Shown here: positions 1-8,719 of the stretch, piece after piece
Position numbering within the stretch: the first letter of the stretch is position 1
How the letters are laid out: each line of letters begins with the position of its first letter
Assembly: GCA_003240625.1 (NCBI GenBank)
Contig: QFMX01000008.1
Coordinates: forward strand, 1 to 64,000
Length of the DNA: 64,000 nucleotides
From: Sphingomonas taxi
GTDB lineage: Bacteria > Pseudomonadota > Alphaproteobacteria > Sphingomonadales > Sphingomonadaceae
Direction: 5' to 3'
Position numbers and translations under genes: made by a program
The notes under the pieces: model-generated
What the model was told of the DNA's origin: nothing
Database searches by the model: none
The model's input: only the letters and a program-made list of their open reading frames with translations

Positions 1-97
1 CGCCATCGGCCGCATCGTGGACCTCTACTCACCCCAGGAATGCTCGAACTATTTTGCAGCCGCTGGTTACGATGCAGACTGATCAGAAACCGCTCTA
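1..97 (+). mobile_element. 3' end of an IS630-family insertion sequence (transposase C-terminus and right end)
   Basis: The + frame from base 2 to the TGA at 80-82 reads AIGRIVDLYSPQECSNYF and then AAAGYDAD before the stop. This resembles the usual C-terminus of IS630/Tc1-type transposases (an IGR..D.F.P.EC.NYF..AGY pattern). The DDE catalytic domain lies off the left edge. The short stretch after the stop, up to the TA at 96-97, probably holds the right terminal repeat, since these elements insert at TA dinucleotides. Directly beyond it, an unrelated minus-strand frame is cut. Family assignment is by recall of the motif; the exact element end is inferred. Confidence 0.75.
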
Positions 98-734
98 GAC
101 CAACACGCAGAGCGACCGGGTAGCCATCGCCGTATGCCTCGAGCCGGCCTTGAAGGGTGGCAAGCCCGACGGCTGGGTCAGCGTTAGCTCGGGTCGCCAT
201 TTCCGTGATCGCGAGGCTGTAAGATCGACCGTCGGTATCAGTAATGCTAACGCGAATTTTATCGAATGGAATGCTCGGGTGTATGTTCGCCTTAGGCACC
301 ATGATGCATCCCAAGGAGCGGCATCCCGCTCCCTCAGGTACATACTTACCTTCTTGGAGAAGCCCTCCAAAAACCTGAAAAATGTTGCCGTCGGCAGTCT
401 CGTAGCACAGTGTGTGAAGGTCATCTTCTGATAGGGTCTCAAGTAGATTCAACGTCCCTTGCACTGCAAAATCGTCGGTAGCGTGCGGATAGTGACCAAC
501 AGGCGCATTGAAGGGCTCCACCCGGATGACGGATCCAGGGCGAAAGAAACCAGAGTCGTACCATTTTTGCTCAGGCCAATTATCACCGTTGGGTGATAGC
601 GGCCTGATAATCCGACCGGCGTGGATATCATACGCCGCGACGCAGACCTTACCATTCATATGGGTGACTTCAGTGATCACGAACGTCACCATGTTGTCGT
701 CATTTGGATACTTGGCGCGCAACTCTTCAAGCAT
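98..734 (-). pseudogene. DuOB-like (dual OB-fold) protein, C-terminus cut by the IS element
   Basis: An uninterrupted minus-strand frame runs from an ATG at 734, with an AGGGGA Shine-Dalgarno 6 bases upstream, toward the left edge. It encodes about 212 residues starting MLEELRAKYPNDDNMVTFVI. Features such as THMNGKVCVAAYDIHAGRIIRPL near residue 25, and a late YPVALRVGL, resemble the dual-OB domain proteins found in bacterial conflict/defence neighbourhoods. In that family the chain continues past this point, whereas here the IS630 end begins. The residues that could be read through the IS look nothing like the family. The gene lies downstream of, and on the same strand as, the XRE/ImmA pair, 260 bases away. 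Family assignment is from memory of motif layout, so it is moderate. Confidence 0.6.
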
Positions 735-994
735 ATGATTTCCCCTGTTTTCCGGTCGCCCTCTTCGAGGCAAGTAGGCAACAGTCGGGGGGCTCGATCA
801 AAGAAGCAACATTATTAATAGCTTCAAAATGGACCGATTAATCTGACCAAATTATAAGGGTTTAGCAACGTTCAACAGCAACGACGATTTTTCGCGGCAA
901 GTTTGTTGCTCCTTCAGCCATTATGTCCACGTGAATGACACACCTGACGCCGCCACTTAATCAATCAGCGGCGTCGTAAGGGATGACCAAATGG

Positions 995-2182
995 TTAGTC
1001 GTTTCGACCGAACATGCGGACCACGTTAGACCCCTCCAAAAAGCCATCTTTGAATACGGGCTCCACGCGAGAAGGAGACGATTCCGATAGCGTCCCAGGC
1101 TCGACATCGGTAAGCTCTTCGAGGTCAGCAGTTGGAAAAGGTAGCGCCTTCCTAATTTCAGCGGGTGATTGTACGCCTTCCTCGATCAGCAACTCAAAAC
1201 TGCGCCTAATTAGGTGAGGCTCCTCCTTAATCATTTTGCCGTCCAACGGTTCACCATTTCGCCAACCGCGACGGTTATAATTTATCCAAAGTCTTTTAGC
1301 CTCGTCATCATCAATGATATCGAGAGATTTGCATCGCATTATCATAGCTGCAACAGAAACACCCCAACGTTCCTTTAACGTGAGAAACGCGTCGAGAGAC
1401 GGGGCGTACAACTCTCCGAGGAATTCGTGTTCAGGCAGCAACATAGCAGAGGCTATTTGATCAGCCTGCTTCTCGATCGACTTATAATAAGCACGATCGT
1501 TCAGACGCCGCTGAGGAACACTAGCATGAACGACAATATGAGCTAGCTCATGCAATACATCAAAACGCTGACGGGCCGCACTGGCCTTGTCCCGAGAGAG
1601 CATCACAAATGGCACGCCAAAGCGGTCAGACCATTGCGAAAACGCATCTAACTTGTCAGCCCGAACATGAATACGAGAAACTAAGATACCGTTTGTTTCA
1701 AGGTATTCAATTGCATCTGGCATCGGCCCCGGACGAATGTCCCAATGATTCCTGATTGCGGCCGCCGCATCTTCAACGAATTCCGACACGGCAAACCCGT
1801 CATCTGGTAACTGTATTTGCGGAATATTCAGTGCGGGTAGGTCAAAATACGTTGCAATATAGTCGACTACCTCTTTCAACCACTCCAGGCGCACCTCGGC
1901 TCGGTCGCGCGCAAGCGGAGGTGCGGACAACTTCGCCCGCCAAAAGACCGGCTTATCATCGCGAACTGGAATCGGACGTAGAAAGTAGTCATGCGGAAAG
2001 TTTAACTGGTTTGCCAACTTGTGGACAACATCTAGCTTGGGACTCTGATGATCGTTTTCATATTTTGAAATCGACTGAACACTGACACCAACCATGTCCG
2101 CCAAGTCCGTCGCACTAATGCCACGGGCTCGCCGAGCTTCGGTCAATCGACCACCTACAAAACCTTGGGTAACAACACTCAT
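995..2182 (-). CDS. XRE-family regulator with ImmA/IrrE-type zinc metallopeptidase domain
   Basis: The predicted protein has 395 residues. Residues 12-60 form an XRE/Cro helix-turn-helix (LTEARRARGISATDLADMVG, then SVQSISKYENDHQSPKL). Residues 211-215 are HELAH, the HExxH zinc site of the COG2856/ImmA-IrrE family, and E237 in SIEKQAD is a likely third ligand. Such proteins usually sense a signal and cleave or derepress a partner in mobile-element or toxin-antitoxin settings. I chose the ATG at 2182 rather than an upstream one because it overlaps the stop of the preceding gene (TAATG), which implies translational coupling. The C-terminal 60 residues are acidic and look disordered. The specific target is unknown. 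Confidence 0.85.
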   Translation of the reverse strand: MSVVTQGFVGGRLTEARRARGISATDLADMVGVSVQSISKYENDHQSPKLDVVHKLANQLNFPHDYFLRPIPVRDDKPVFWRAKLSAPPLARDRAEVRLEWLKEVVDYIATYFDLPALNIPQIQLPDDGFAVSEFVEDAAAAIRNHWDIRPGPMPDAIEYLETNGILVSRIHVRADKLDAFSQWSDRFGVPFVMLSRDKASAARQRFDVLHELAHIVVHASVPQRRLNDRAYYKSIEKQADQIASAMLLPEHEFLGELYAPSLDAFLTLKERWGVSVAAMIMRCKSLDIIDDDEAKRLWINYNRRGWRNGEPLDGKMIKEEPHLIRRSFELLIEEGVQSPAEIRKALPFPTADLEELTDVEPGTLSESSPSRVEPVFKDGFLEGSNVVRMFGRND

Positions 2183-2856
2183 TATGACTCGCTCGTTCCA
2201 GTTCCCTTGTCGTCCTTGCGCTCTTTCCAAGGAAGCGATCGCAACGGCGTTCCACGCTTGGAAACAGCAGGATATGCCTCCAGTATCTCGGTGATAGTCA
2301 ATTCAACAGCCCACGCCTTACAATCCGCGGATGGCAAACAAAATTGCATCATCCCGAGCCGCTGCTCCTCTGCCCGGAAACGGCGACCCACGGGATTGTG
2401 GGCTATGAGGCCATACACGTTCCGCATTGTGAATGCGCCATCAGGCTCATCTCCGAGATCCAAACGCGGAAGATCCATCGAGCTTGCCAGTTTTTCACGA
2501 AACTTTGCCGGCTGTGGGAGGCTACCAATCATCTGGACGTATGACTGCGTCATGCCAACGTCGTTCCGAAACGCGTAGGCATGACGGCGATTGTTCTGCA
2601 CAATCAGGCTCATCGAGTGAGACAAGCCGTGCTTTATCGCGAGATCGACTAGCAGTTTTTCCATTCGAAAATGTCGGCGCTGCAGAAGGTCGTCGATTTT
2701 CTGATCGGGTAACACATTCGGGTCATTATGGACGCCTTGGAACGTGTCGGCATACACAAATTGACCGCCCGAGCGCAGTTCAGACCATAGAGCGGATGGC
2801 GTATCCCTCACAATGATCGGCAGCGCTGCCTGCCTGAGCCGTTCGTGGCTGTCCAT
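2182..2856 (-). CDS. Hypothetical protein, first gene of an operon with the XRE/ImmA peptidase
   Basis: I do not recognise this 224-residue soluble protein. The ATG at 2856 is preceded by AAGGGG at good spacing. A longer start 12 codons upstream has no such site. It has no signal peptide or membrane segment. A central part (QKIDDLLQRRHFRMEKLLVD) looks helical. The C-terminal half contains two cysteines about seven residues apart (FCLPSADCKAW) and ends in a basic/polar tail. It is translationally coupled to the XRE/ImmA gene by a TAATG overlap, so the two products probably act together, for example as effector and controlling protease/repressor. That role is inference from gene order only. Confidence 0.7.
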   Translation of the reverse strand: MDSHERLRQAALPIIVRDTPSALWSELRSGGQFVYADTFQGVHNDPNVLPDQKIDDLLQRRHFRMEKLLVDLAIKHGLSHSMSLIVQNNRRHAYAFRNDVGMTQSYVQMIGSLPQPAKFREKLASSMDLPRLDLGDEPDGAFTMRNVYGLIAHNPVGRRFRAEEQRLGMMQFCLPSADCKAWAVELTITEILEAYPAVSKRGTPLRSLPWKERKDDKGTGTSES

Positions 2857-3168
2857 TTGAGAACCCCTTATCGTTTTTCCTGCGACGCACAATTCTGTGT
2901 AAAACTTAAAGAGTTTTCCGTCAACAGGTACTGTTGGCTCAAAGATGACAGCCGCTGTCGCTGGAAACCTGTCGCACTGTCAGGAGGAGCAGAGGTGCCA
3001 TTTTATACGGATCAGATCTCACGCATCCCCCCCCAGGATGCATCGGGCCGGCGCACGCCGGCACGGCCGCCAGCGGTCGCTTGACGGTGCCCCTGTTAGG
3101 TTCGAGGCCTCGGAGCTTGGTGGAGCTTCAAACTGCGTACGCCATAGGCGTTCCTTTTATATTAGATC
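2857..3168. other. Intergenic region holding the promoter of the leftward operon
   Basis: This 312-base stretch has no convincing gene. It contains the candidate promoter at 2896-2924 and, near 3028-3045, a run of eight C flanked by GCAT and ATGC that could form a small hairpin. The part around 3150-3185 is AT-rich compared with the surroundings. Confidence 0.5.
2896..2924 (-). promoter_or_regulatory. Candidate sigma-70 promoter of the unknown/XRE-ImmA operon
   Basis: On the minus strand TTGACG (2924-2919) and TACACA (2901-2896) are separated by 17 bases. The -10 lies about 40 bases before the start codon at 2856. The match is by eye. Confidence 0.45.
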
Positions 3169-3864
3169 TTATAGGGCCTCTGTCTGACCGCTCGGCGGAT
3201 TTGCACTATCTACAAAAGCGCGGACGCGGGCGAGGATGGCGCGCAGCTCGGGGCTTTGCACCTCGGCGATCACATCGTCGACCGTCGCGGTGTCGATCTT
3301 TTTCTGACGTGCGAACTTCTCGGCGACGGCCCGCACGAATTCGTTCGGCCGACGAAGCATGCGTCTGACGCACTCGCGTACGGTCGGCGGCTGTACAAGG
3401 ATGTACGCGTTCGGGATTTGCTCGGTTTGCTGCTCGTCGGGTTGGGCGTCCTCGATAGGCTGGCAGCGCCGGATCCAATCAATGAAGCCGCATTTCTTTA
3501 GGCGATCGAGCGCCGCCCCTACGGCGCTACGTGACCGATGAATCTTGTCGGCAATCTGCTGATAGCTCAGATCGAGCCGCCCGGTCTTGCGCCCGCGCAT
3601 CCGCAGCAGGCACCGCAATACCTCAAGCGCTACCGCGCCCAACGCTCCGTTGCGTTTGCCAGGAAGTTTCGTCTGGTGGTCGAAATCTTCCGCCGCGCGC
3701 ATGCGTGCGTTGTGTTCAGTCCGGGGAAACATGTTGTGCGCTCGCCATAGCGCAGCCTCGGCACCGCCGGCATTCTGGCTGTTGCGACGTACAGGCTGAC
3801 CCGAACGAGCGCGGTCGCGAATACCGGTGGTGACCTCGCTAAACGAGCGGGCAATATTGCTCAC
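3169..3864 (-). CDS. Winged-helix DNA-binding protein of the mobile-element replication-protein type
   Basis: The protein has 231 residues. The middle carries a pattern I associate with helix-turn-helix/replication-like proteins on integrative elements and plasmids of sphingomonads: ALWRAHNMFPRTEHNAR, then PGKRNGALGAVALEVLRCLL, then a winged-helix segment (LSYQQIADKIHRSRSAVGAA) around residues 115-135. The C-terminus (RRPNEFVRAVAEKFARQKK) is helical and basic. The GTG start at 3864 overlaps the stop of an upstream open frame by GTGA. It may be a regulator or a replication initiator; the sequence does not decide. It supports reading 1-4 kb as acquired DNA. Confidence 0.65.
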   Translation of the reverse strand: MSNIARSFSEVTTGIRDRARSGQPVRRNSQNAGGAEAALWRAHNMFPRTEHNARMRAAEDFDHQTKLPGKRNGALGAVALEVLRCLLRMRGRKTGRLDLSYQQIADKIHRSRSAVGAALDRLKKCGFIDWIRRCQPIEDAQPDEQQTEQIPNAYILVQPPTVRECVRRMLRRPNEFVRAVAEKFARQKKIDTATVDDVIAEVQSPELRAILARVRAFVDSANPPSGQTEAL

Positions 3865-4220
3865 GACCGGTTAGCCAGTTTGTCGGAAGCCCGCAGGATT
3901 ACGTGGCCGGCATCTTGTGGGTTAGCCAATCCAACGTACTGAGCCGGTGTAGTTATTGGAGACCAGTCGGGTGCACCAAACTTCTTCGGTTTCTCGAAAT
4001 GCCCGATGCAGCGTCGGTGACTTTGGCCGTGAGGCGAGTGCTAGTCCGTAGCGGCATCGCTTGCAGGCAGGCGCTCAAGGGCTTTGTAGGGGAATTAGCT
4101 GGACATCAGTTCCTCGGTCCGAGCCCCCGCCACCGAGTTCGGCGCGCTGAGGATTGGGCCGCAGCGATTGGTCTCGATCCGACTTCGCGCGGGCGGTGCA
4201 CCTATCGCGCGCTGGGCCGA
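3865..4220. other. Gap with a start-less reading frame tail (probable gene remnant)
   Basis: No complete gene is visible. On the minus strand a frame with no ATG or GTG is open from about 4040 to a TGA at 3861-3863. It encodes roughly 60 residues including EKPKKFGAPDWSPITTPAQY and ending LRASDKLANRS, and its stop overlaps the GTG of the winged-helix gene. The protein-like composition and the overlap suggest the 3' remnant of a former upstream operon gene. This gap probably marks the edge of the accessory segment. Confidence 0.35.
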
Positions 4221-4937
4221 TCAGAACTCGGCGGCTGCTATCTGACTGGCGAGCGTACGATAACCACGCCAGTTGAGATGCACGCCGTCCACTGTGTATT
4301 CGGGCTTCAAATACCCCATCGGCGCCAGATCGCGATTGGGGTTTAGGTAGGTGCAGGTGGGGGCCATACAGAGTTTTCGCTCAAATTCGATGATCGGGGC
4401 GAGCTTTGCATTGGTCGAGGGGATGCCGGTCTTCAGCGTCGCGACCAGGATCACGCGCTTGCCGCGGAGCGCCTGCAGGATGCCCCGAAGGTTCGCCTCG
4501 GTCGCTGCGCGCGGCAATTCCATCTTGAGATCGTTGACGCCCAGCATGACGATCGCGGTCCGCCCGACGACCTCGTTCCGACCCAGGCGCAGCAGCAGGC
4601 CTTGCGTCGTATCCCCCGGAATACCGTGGTTGTCGACGTCGACCCCCTTCAGCAGCACATCCCATTTGCCGAACGCGACGATCGAATCCCCCAGGAACGT
4701 GACGTCCTTTCGATACGGCTGCTCGATGAACAGCGTCGACAGGGTGCGGTACACGAAGTCCTTGTTCGGATCGAATGCCGACAGCTTGTTGATGATCTTC
4801 ACCGCATAGAAATACGGCTTCAGCTTGTACTGAAACGAGATCGCAGCAACCCAGAATCCGGCGGATGCCGCCAACACCACCGCGAGGAGATAGAGCCAGG
4901 TCGAACGACCTCGCCCCCGCGAACCAGCAGTTGTCAT
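4221..4937 (-). CDS. Membrane-anchored SGNH/GDSL-family hydrolase
   Basis: The 238-residue protein begins with a basic stretch and one membrane segment (WLYLLAVVLAASAGFWVAAI), so it is probably anchored with the enzyme domain outside. SGNH blocks are present in order: FLGDSIVAFG (block I serine), a glycine block in NHGIPGDTTQG, LGVNDLK (block III, GxND) and DGVHLN (block V, DxxH). The family comprises esterases and lipases, including acetyl-esterases that trim glycans. The substrate is not evident. The ATG at 4937 has AAAGAGA upstream; a TTG two codons earlier is possible. A small zinc-ribbon ORF ends 33 bases upstream on the same strand. Confidence 0.85.
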   Translation of the reverse strand: MTTAGSRGRGRSTWLYLLAVVLAASAGFWVAAISFQYKLKPYFYAVKIINKLSAFDPNKDFVYRTLSTLFIEQPYRKDVTFLGDSIVAFGKWDVLLKGVDVDNHGIPGDTTQGLLLRLGRNEVVGRTAIVMLGVNDLKMELPRAATEANLRGILQALRGKRVILVATLKTGIPSTNAKLAPIIEFERKLCMAPTCTYLNPNRDLAPMGYLKPEYTVDGVHLNWRGYRTLASQIAAAEF

Positions 4938-4970
4938 GATCAAATTCTCTTTATCGAAAAAGCAGCGTCG

Positions 4971-5159
4971 TCAGACGTGGCGTTCGGACCAGCAACCGGT
5001 GCATTCGGTTTCGCTGATCGCCACCTCGTCACCGCACGAATGACAGCGACCGCCGCCAGAAAACTGTGTCCGGGCAAGCGTAACGAGCGGCGGCACCCGC
5101 AAAGCCTCCCGAAGCGCCCCCCATATGTGCTGGAAGACAGTCAACACCCCTGCTCTCAC
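4971..5159 (-). CDS. Small zinc-ribbon protein (tentative)
   Basis: This short frame of about 62 codons ends with two paired-cysteine knuckles: RCHSCGDEV, then ETECTGCW. That is a clear CxxC...CxxC zinc-ribbon layout, preceded by a possible amphipathic helix (QHIWGALREALRVPPL). The GTG at 5159 has GGGGGGA upstream; other starts 4-5 codons later are possible. It lies directly upstream of the SGNH hydrolase on the same strand and could be co-transcribed. I do not recognise the family. Confidence 0.4.
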   Translation of the reverse strand: MRAGVLTVFQHIWGALREALRVPPLVTLARTQFSGGGRCHSCGDEVAISETECTGCWSERHV

Positions 5160-5506
5160 TGACGTAATCCCCCCGGATAGCGCTTGAACCAAATACCGCG
5201 TCGACACCTGCCAAGCCACGGAGAGTGGTCGACATAGTTCGACACTTACTCTTCCGGGTTTCACCCTAGCACTGCGGTGTAAGACACGCCCACGGCCTCC
5301 CCAGACCGAGTAAGTTCTGAACACGTATCGTCGGCCCGAGGTCAAACTGTTTTAGATCGACAACGACTCTATTGGACGAAAATAACACTCCCCTGCGTGG
5401 TCACGCTGTCCAACTATGTCCTATCTCGCGGATGACTGGTGGCGATCCCCCGGCAATTCGCCCATCCCTTCGCACACCGCTCCGGGATCAACCGCACCAC
5501 GTCCGT
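5160..5506. other. Intergenic region without a recognised feature
   Basis: About 350 bases between bamA's 3' end and the small zinc-ribbon ORF. I see no coding frame with protein-like composition, and no clear terminator for bamA beyond short GC-rich inverted pieces. Confidence 0.4.
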
Positions 5507-8140
5507 CTAGAACTGCCCGCCGATATTGAAGGTGATGAGCTTGTCGTCGTCGCCGGGGGCCTTGAGCAGTGCTTTCGCCAGATCGATGCGCAAGGGTCCG
5601 AACGGCGAGGTCCAGTTGACGCCGACGCCGACCGACAGGCGTGGGCTGGCGGTGTTGCCCGAATAGGTCTCCTTATAGGTGCCGAGCGAATAGGTGTACG
5701 GCGTGCCGGTGTTGGTGGTGGTGCTGGCGCCGGCGGTATCGAGGTACAGGAGATTGCCCGAGCCATCGGTATATTGGCGGGTGCCGGCGACGCACGCGAC
5801 CGAGGCGACATTGGCGGCGGCGCAGGTGTCGGTGAGCGTGGGTTTCTTGCCGCCGAACACCGCGCCGACGTCCATGTAGATCGACGGACGCAGGCCAAGC
5901 TCGCGCGCGCCCGACCCCATCGGCAGTTCGAGTTCGAGGCGCGCCTGGTAATAGGTCGTGCCGCCGAGCGCGGTCTGGGTGTTCGAGCTGTCGCTGGTCG
6001 ACAGCGTCGCGGGGACGGTCGAGGTGTCGTAATAGGTGCGCGTCACGCGGGGGCCGACGCCGCGAATGTCGAAGCCGCGCATCTGCGGGTCGCCGAGATA
6101 GAAGCGGTCGGTGAGCCGGACGTCCTGCCCCAGCCCCTTGATATAGCCGCCCTCGGCATGCGCCGACAGGATGAAGCTCGATCCGAGGTTCATGTATTTG
6201 GTGTAGTTGGCGGTACTGCGGATGTATTTGGTGTCGCCGCCGAGGCCCGCGAAATCCTGGCTGATGCTGAGCTTGCTGCCCTTGGTCGGGCGGACGCGGC
6301 TGTTGGTGTTGTCGAACACCAGCGAATAGCCGACCGACGAGGTCCAGCGGTTGCCGACCGCGTCGCACAGATACGCGCCGGCGATCGCCGGATCGCACGC
6401 GCCGTTGGTATAATAGGTGTCCTCGTCGAGCGTGACCTGATCGTAGGACAGCCCGTAGCGCGCCGTAGCGGACCAATATTCGGTGAGCGGAACGGCCGCG
6501 CGGATCTGGAAGCCGGTCGAGACCTGTTCGTAGGTGGTGTCGTTGCTGTCGCCGGTCGTGCTGTACGAGCTGTAGTCGCGGCGGAAGATGTCGCCGCCGA
6601 GCGCGATGTTGGTGTCGAACATATAGGGCTCGGTGAAGCCCAGGCTGACCGATTTCGAATAGCTCGACAGGCTGGCATTGGCGCGCAGTTCCTGGCCCAT
6701 GCCGCGGAAGTTGCGCTGCGTGATGCTGGCCGAGGCGATGAAGCTTTCGAGGCTCGAATAGCCGGCCGACAATTGCAGCTCGCCGCTGGATTTCTCCTCG
6801 AGGTTGGTTTCCAGGATCACGCGGTCGGGCGCGGAGCCCGGTAGCTGCTTGATCGTCATCTTGTCCTGGAAATAGCCGAGCGAGTTGATCCGGTCCTCCG
6901 ATCGCTTGACCTGGAAGCTGTTGAACGCGTCGCCCTCCGCAAGGCGGATTTCGCGGCGGACGACCTTGTCCTTGGTCTGCGTGTTGCCGTTGATCTCGAT
7001 GCGCTCGACGTACGTGCGCTTGGCCTCGGCGATGTTGAAGTTGATCCCCATCGTCAGCGTGTCGGCGTCCTTCGCGAACTCCGGATTCACTTCGGAGAAG
7101 GCGTAGCCGAACAGGCCTGCGGTCTGGCTGAGAGTGTCGACCGAATCCTCGACGAGCTTGGCGTTGTACCAGTCGCCTTTCTTGAGCGGCAGCGTGGCGG
7201 CGAGCTTCTTGCCGTCGAAGTCGCGGATCTGGCTGTCGACGGTGACGTCGCCGAATTTGTAGCGTTTCCCCTCCTCCACCACATAGGTGATGATGAAGTC
7301 CTTCTTGTCGGGCGTCAGTTCGGCCACCGCGGAGGTCACGCGGAAATCGGCATAGCCTTGCGTCAGATAGAACTGGCGGAGCTTTTGCTGGTCGTAGCTG
7401 AGACGATCCTGATCGTAGCTGGTCGCCGACGAGAGGAGCCGTTTGAAGCGCGCCTGCTTGGTCGCCATCTGCGCGCGGATCTGGTCCTGCGAAAAGACGG
7501 TGTTGCCGAGGATGTTGATCTGGCGGACCTTCGACTTGGGGCCCTCGCTGATCTCGAACACGACGTCGACGCGGTTCTGGTCGAGGTTGACCATCTTCGG
7601 ATCGATGACCGCCCCGAACCGGCCCTGGCGGCGATAGAGTTCGATGATCCGGGCGATATCCTGGCGGACCGCGGTGCGGGTGAATATCTGGCGGGGGGCG
7701 AGCTTGATCTCCTTCGTGATCTTGTCGCTCTTCAGCGCCTTGTTACCCTCGATCACGATGCGGTTGACGATCGGGTTCTCGCGCACGCGCAGCACGATGT
7801 TGCCATCGGCGACGCCGGCGATCGAATAATCGGCGAACAGGTCGCTGGCCTGGAGATCCTTCAGCGCCTGGTCGAGTGTCTCGGTCGTGTAGGGCTTGCC
7901 GACGCGCAGCTTGGTGTAGCTGAGGACGGTCTCGGGCTCGATCCGCTGCGAGCCTTCGACGCGCAGGGTCCTGATGGTCGGCGACACCGTAGCGCCAGCG
8001 GGTGCCGGAACAGGCTTGGCCGTTGACGGGCTGGCAGGGGGCGACGGGGTCGTCGGAGGAGCCGTCTGCGCACGCGCGGGCGTTCCCAGCGTCCCTGCCA
8101 TGACCAAGGCCAGGGAACCGGCGCCAAAATCGAACTTCAT
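5507..8140 (-). CDS. bamA: Outer-membrane protein assembly factor BamA
   Basis: The 877-residue protein has a Sec signal peptide (MKFDFGAGSLALVMAGTLGT...ARA), then a low-complexity Pro/Ala linker, five POTRA repeats (about residues 60-430) and a 16-strand Omp85 barrel ending in GGQF with the terminal aromatic residue that barrel substrates need. QMRGFD matches the conserved RGF motif of barrel loop 6. BamA inserts folded barrels into the outer membrane with the Bam lipoproteins. The barrel contains a two-cysteine loop (ACDPAIAGAYLCD). In many alphaproteobacteria bamA sits next to rseP and lpxD; here it stands alone, facing a small plus-strand gene across about 250 bases. Confidence 0.95.
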   Translation of the reverse strand: MKFDFGAGSLALVMAGTLGTPARAQTAPPTTPSPPASPSTAKPVPAPAGATVSPTIRTLRVEGSQRIEPETVLSYTKLRVGKPYTTETLDQALKDLQASDLFADYSIAGVADGNIVLRVRENPIVNRIVIEGNKALKSDKITKEIKLAPRQIFTRTAVRQDIARIIELYRRQGRFGAVIDPKMVNLDQNRVDVVFEISEGPKSKVRQINILGNTVFSQDQIRAQMATKQARFKRLLSSATSYDQDRLSYDQQKLRQFYLTQGYADFRVTSAVAELTPDKKDFIITYVVEEGKRYKFGDVTVDSQIRDFDGKKLAATLPLKKGDWYNAKLVEDSVDTLSQTAGLFGYAFSEVNPEFAKDADTLTMGINFNIAEAKRTYVERIEINGNTQTKDKVVRREIRLAEGDAFNSFQVKRSEDRINSLGYFQDKMTIKQLPGSAPDRVILETNLEEKSSGELQLSAGYSSLESFIASASITQRNFRGMGQELRANASLSSYSKSVSLGFTEPYMFDTNIALGGDIFRRDYSSYSTTGDSNDTTYEQVSTGFQIRAAVPLTEYWSATARYGLSYDQVTLDEDTYYTNGACDPAIAGAYLCDAVGNRWTSSVGYSLVFDNTNSRVRPTKGSKLSISQDFAGLGGDTKYIRSTANYTKYMNLGSSFILSAHAEGGYIKGLGQDVRLTDRFYLGDPQMRGFDIRGVGPRVTRTYYDTSTVPATLSTSDSSNTQTALGGTTYYQARLELELPMGSGARELGLRPSIYMDVGAVFGGKKPTLTDTCAAANVASVACVAGTRQYTDGSGNLLYLDTAGASTTTNTGTPYTYSLGTYKETYSGNTASPRLSVGVGVNWTSPFGPLRIDLAKALLKAPGDDDKLITFNIGGQF

Positions 8141-8392
8141 GCCTGCGTCTCCGGGGGGTGAACCGCGGCGCTATGGGGGGCATGTTTCCCCAAAATGTTC
8201 CGCCATGTCGGGCGATGGCAGGCCTGTAACATAGCCCGTCCGACCGCCGCGCGCGCCCGGCGATCGGCCCGGTCGTGTCCCGGTATGTCGCAATCATGTC
8301 ACACGACGCGGCGCACGACATTCGCGGGACACCCGCCGATCCTAGCGAGACATCGCGGGCAGCAGCCTCGTCCGCTTCGTGAAAGGTCCAGT

Positions 8393-8719
8393 ATGCGCGT
8401 TGCCATCAAGGGTGTCTCGGCACCGGAACCCATCCGCCCCGCGGCCTCGCCCCCGATCGTCGATAATCCGTTCGCGCCGGAAATCTTCGCAACCGGGTTC
8501 ACCGGGCTCGCCAATTTGAACGGCGTGATCGTGCTGACGCTGGAGAGCGCACGCTGCGATCACACGCGGCAACCGCCCGGCGTAGACCGCGTCGTCGTCG
8601 GCCGGATCGCGCTGACCAGCGCCGCCGCGCAGGAACTCGTCGCCGGGCTCAACCAGTTCCTCGAACAACAAGGTCTGAGCCCGTCCAAGGCGATGGCGGC
8701 CGGGGCGACGTTCCAATGA
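8393..8719 (+). CDS. DUF3467-like small protein
   Basis: The 108-residue soluble protein starts MRVAIKGVSAPEPIRP at the ATG at 8393. The longer upstream frame is arginine-rich and not protein-like. The core (FATGFTGLANLNGVIVLTLE, then VVVGRIALTSAAAQELVAGL and NQFLEQQG) follows the beta/alpha pattern of DUF3467 proteins, in which a short strand region is followed by a helix near the C-terminus. The function of that family is unknown. It is transcribed away from bamA. The family match is by resemblance only. Confidence 0.55.
   Translation: MRVAIKGVSAPEPIRPAASPPIVDNPFAPEIFATGFTGLANLNGVIVLTLESARCDHTRQPPGVDRVVVGRIALTSAAAQELVAGLNQFLEQQGLSPSKAMAAGATFQ

Noticed and set aside
3903..4346. 147-codon plus-strand frame across the island edge
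   Set aside because: It overlaps the 3' end of the SGNH hydrolase gene and shows no recognisable pattern.
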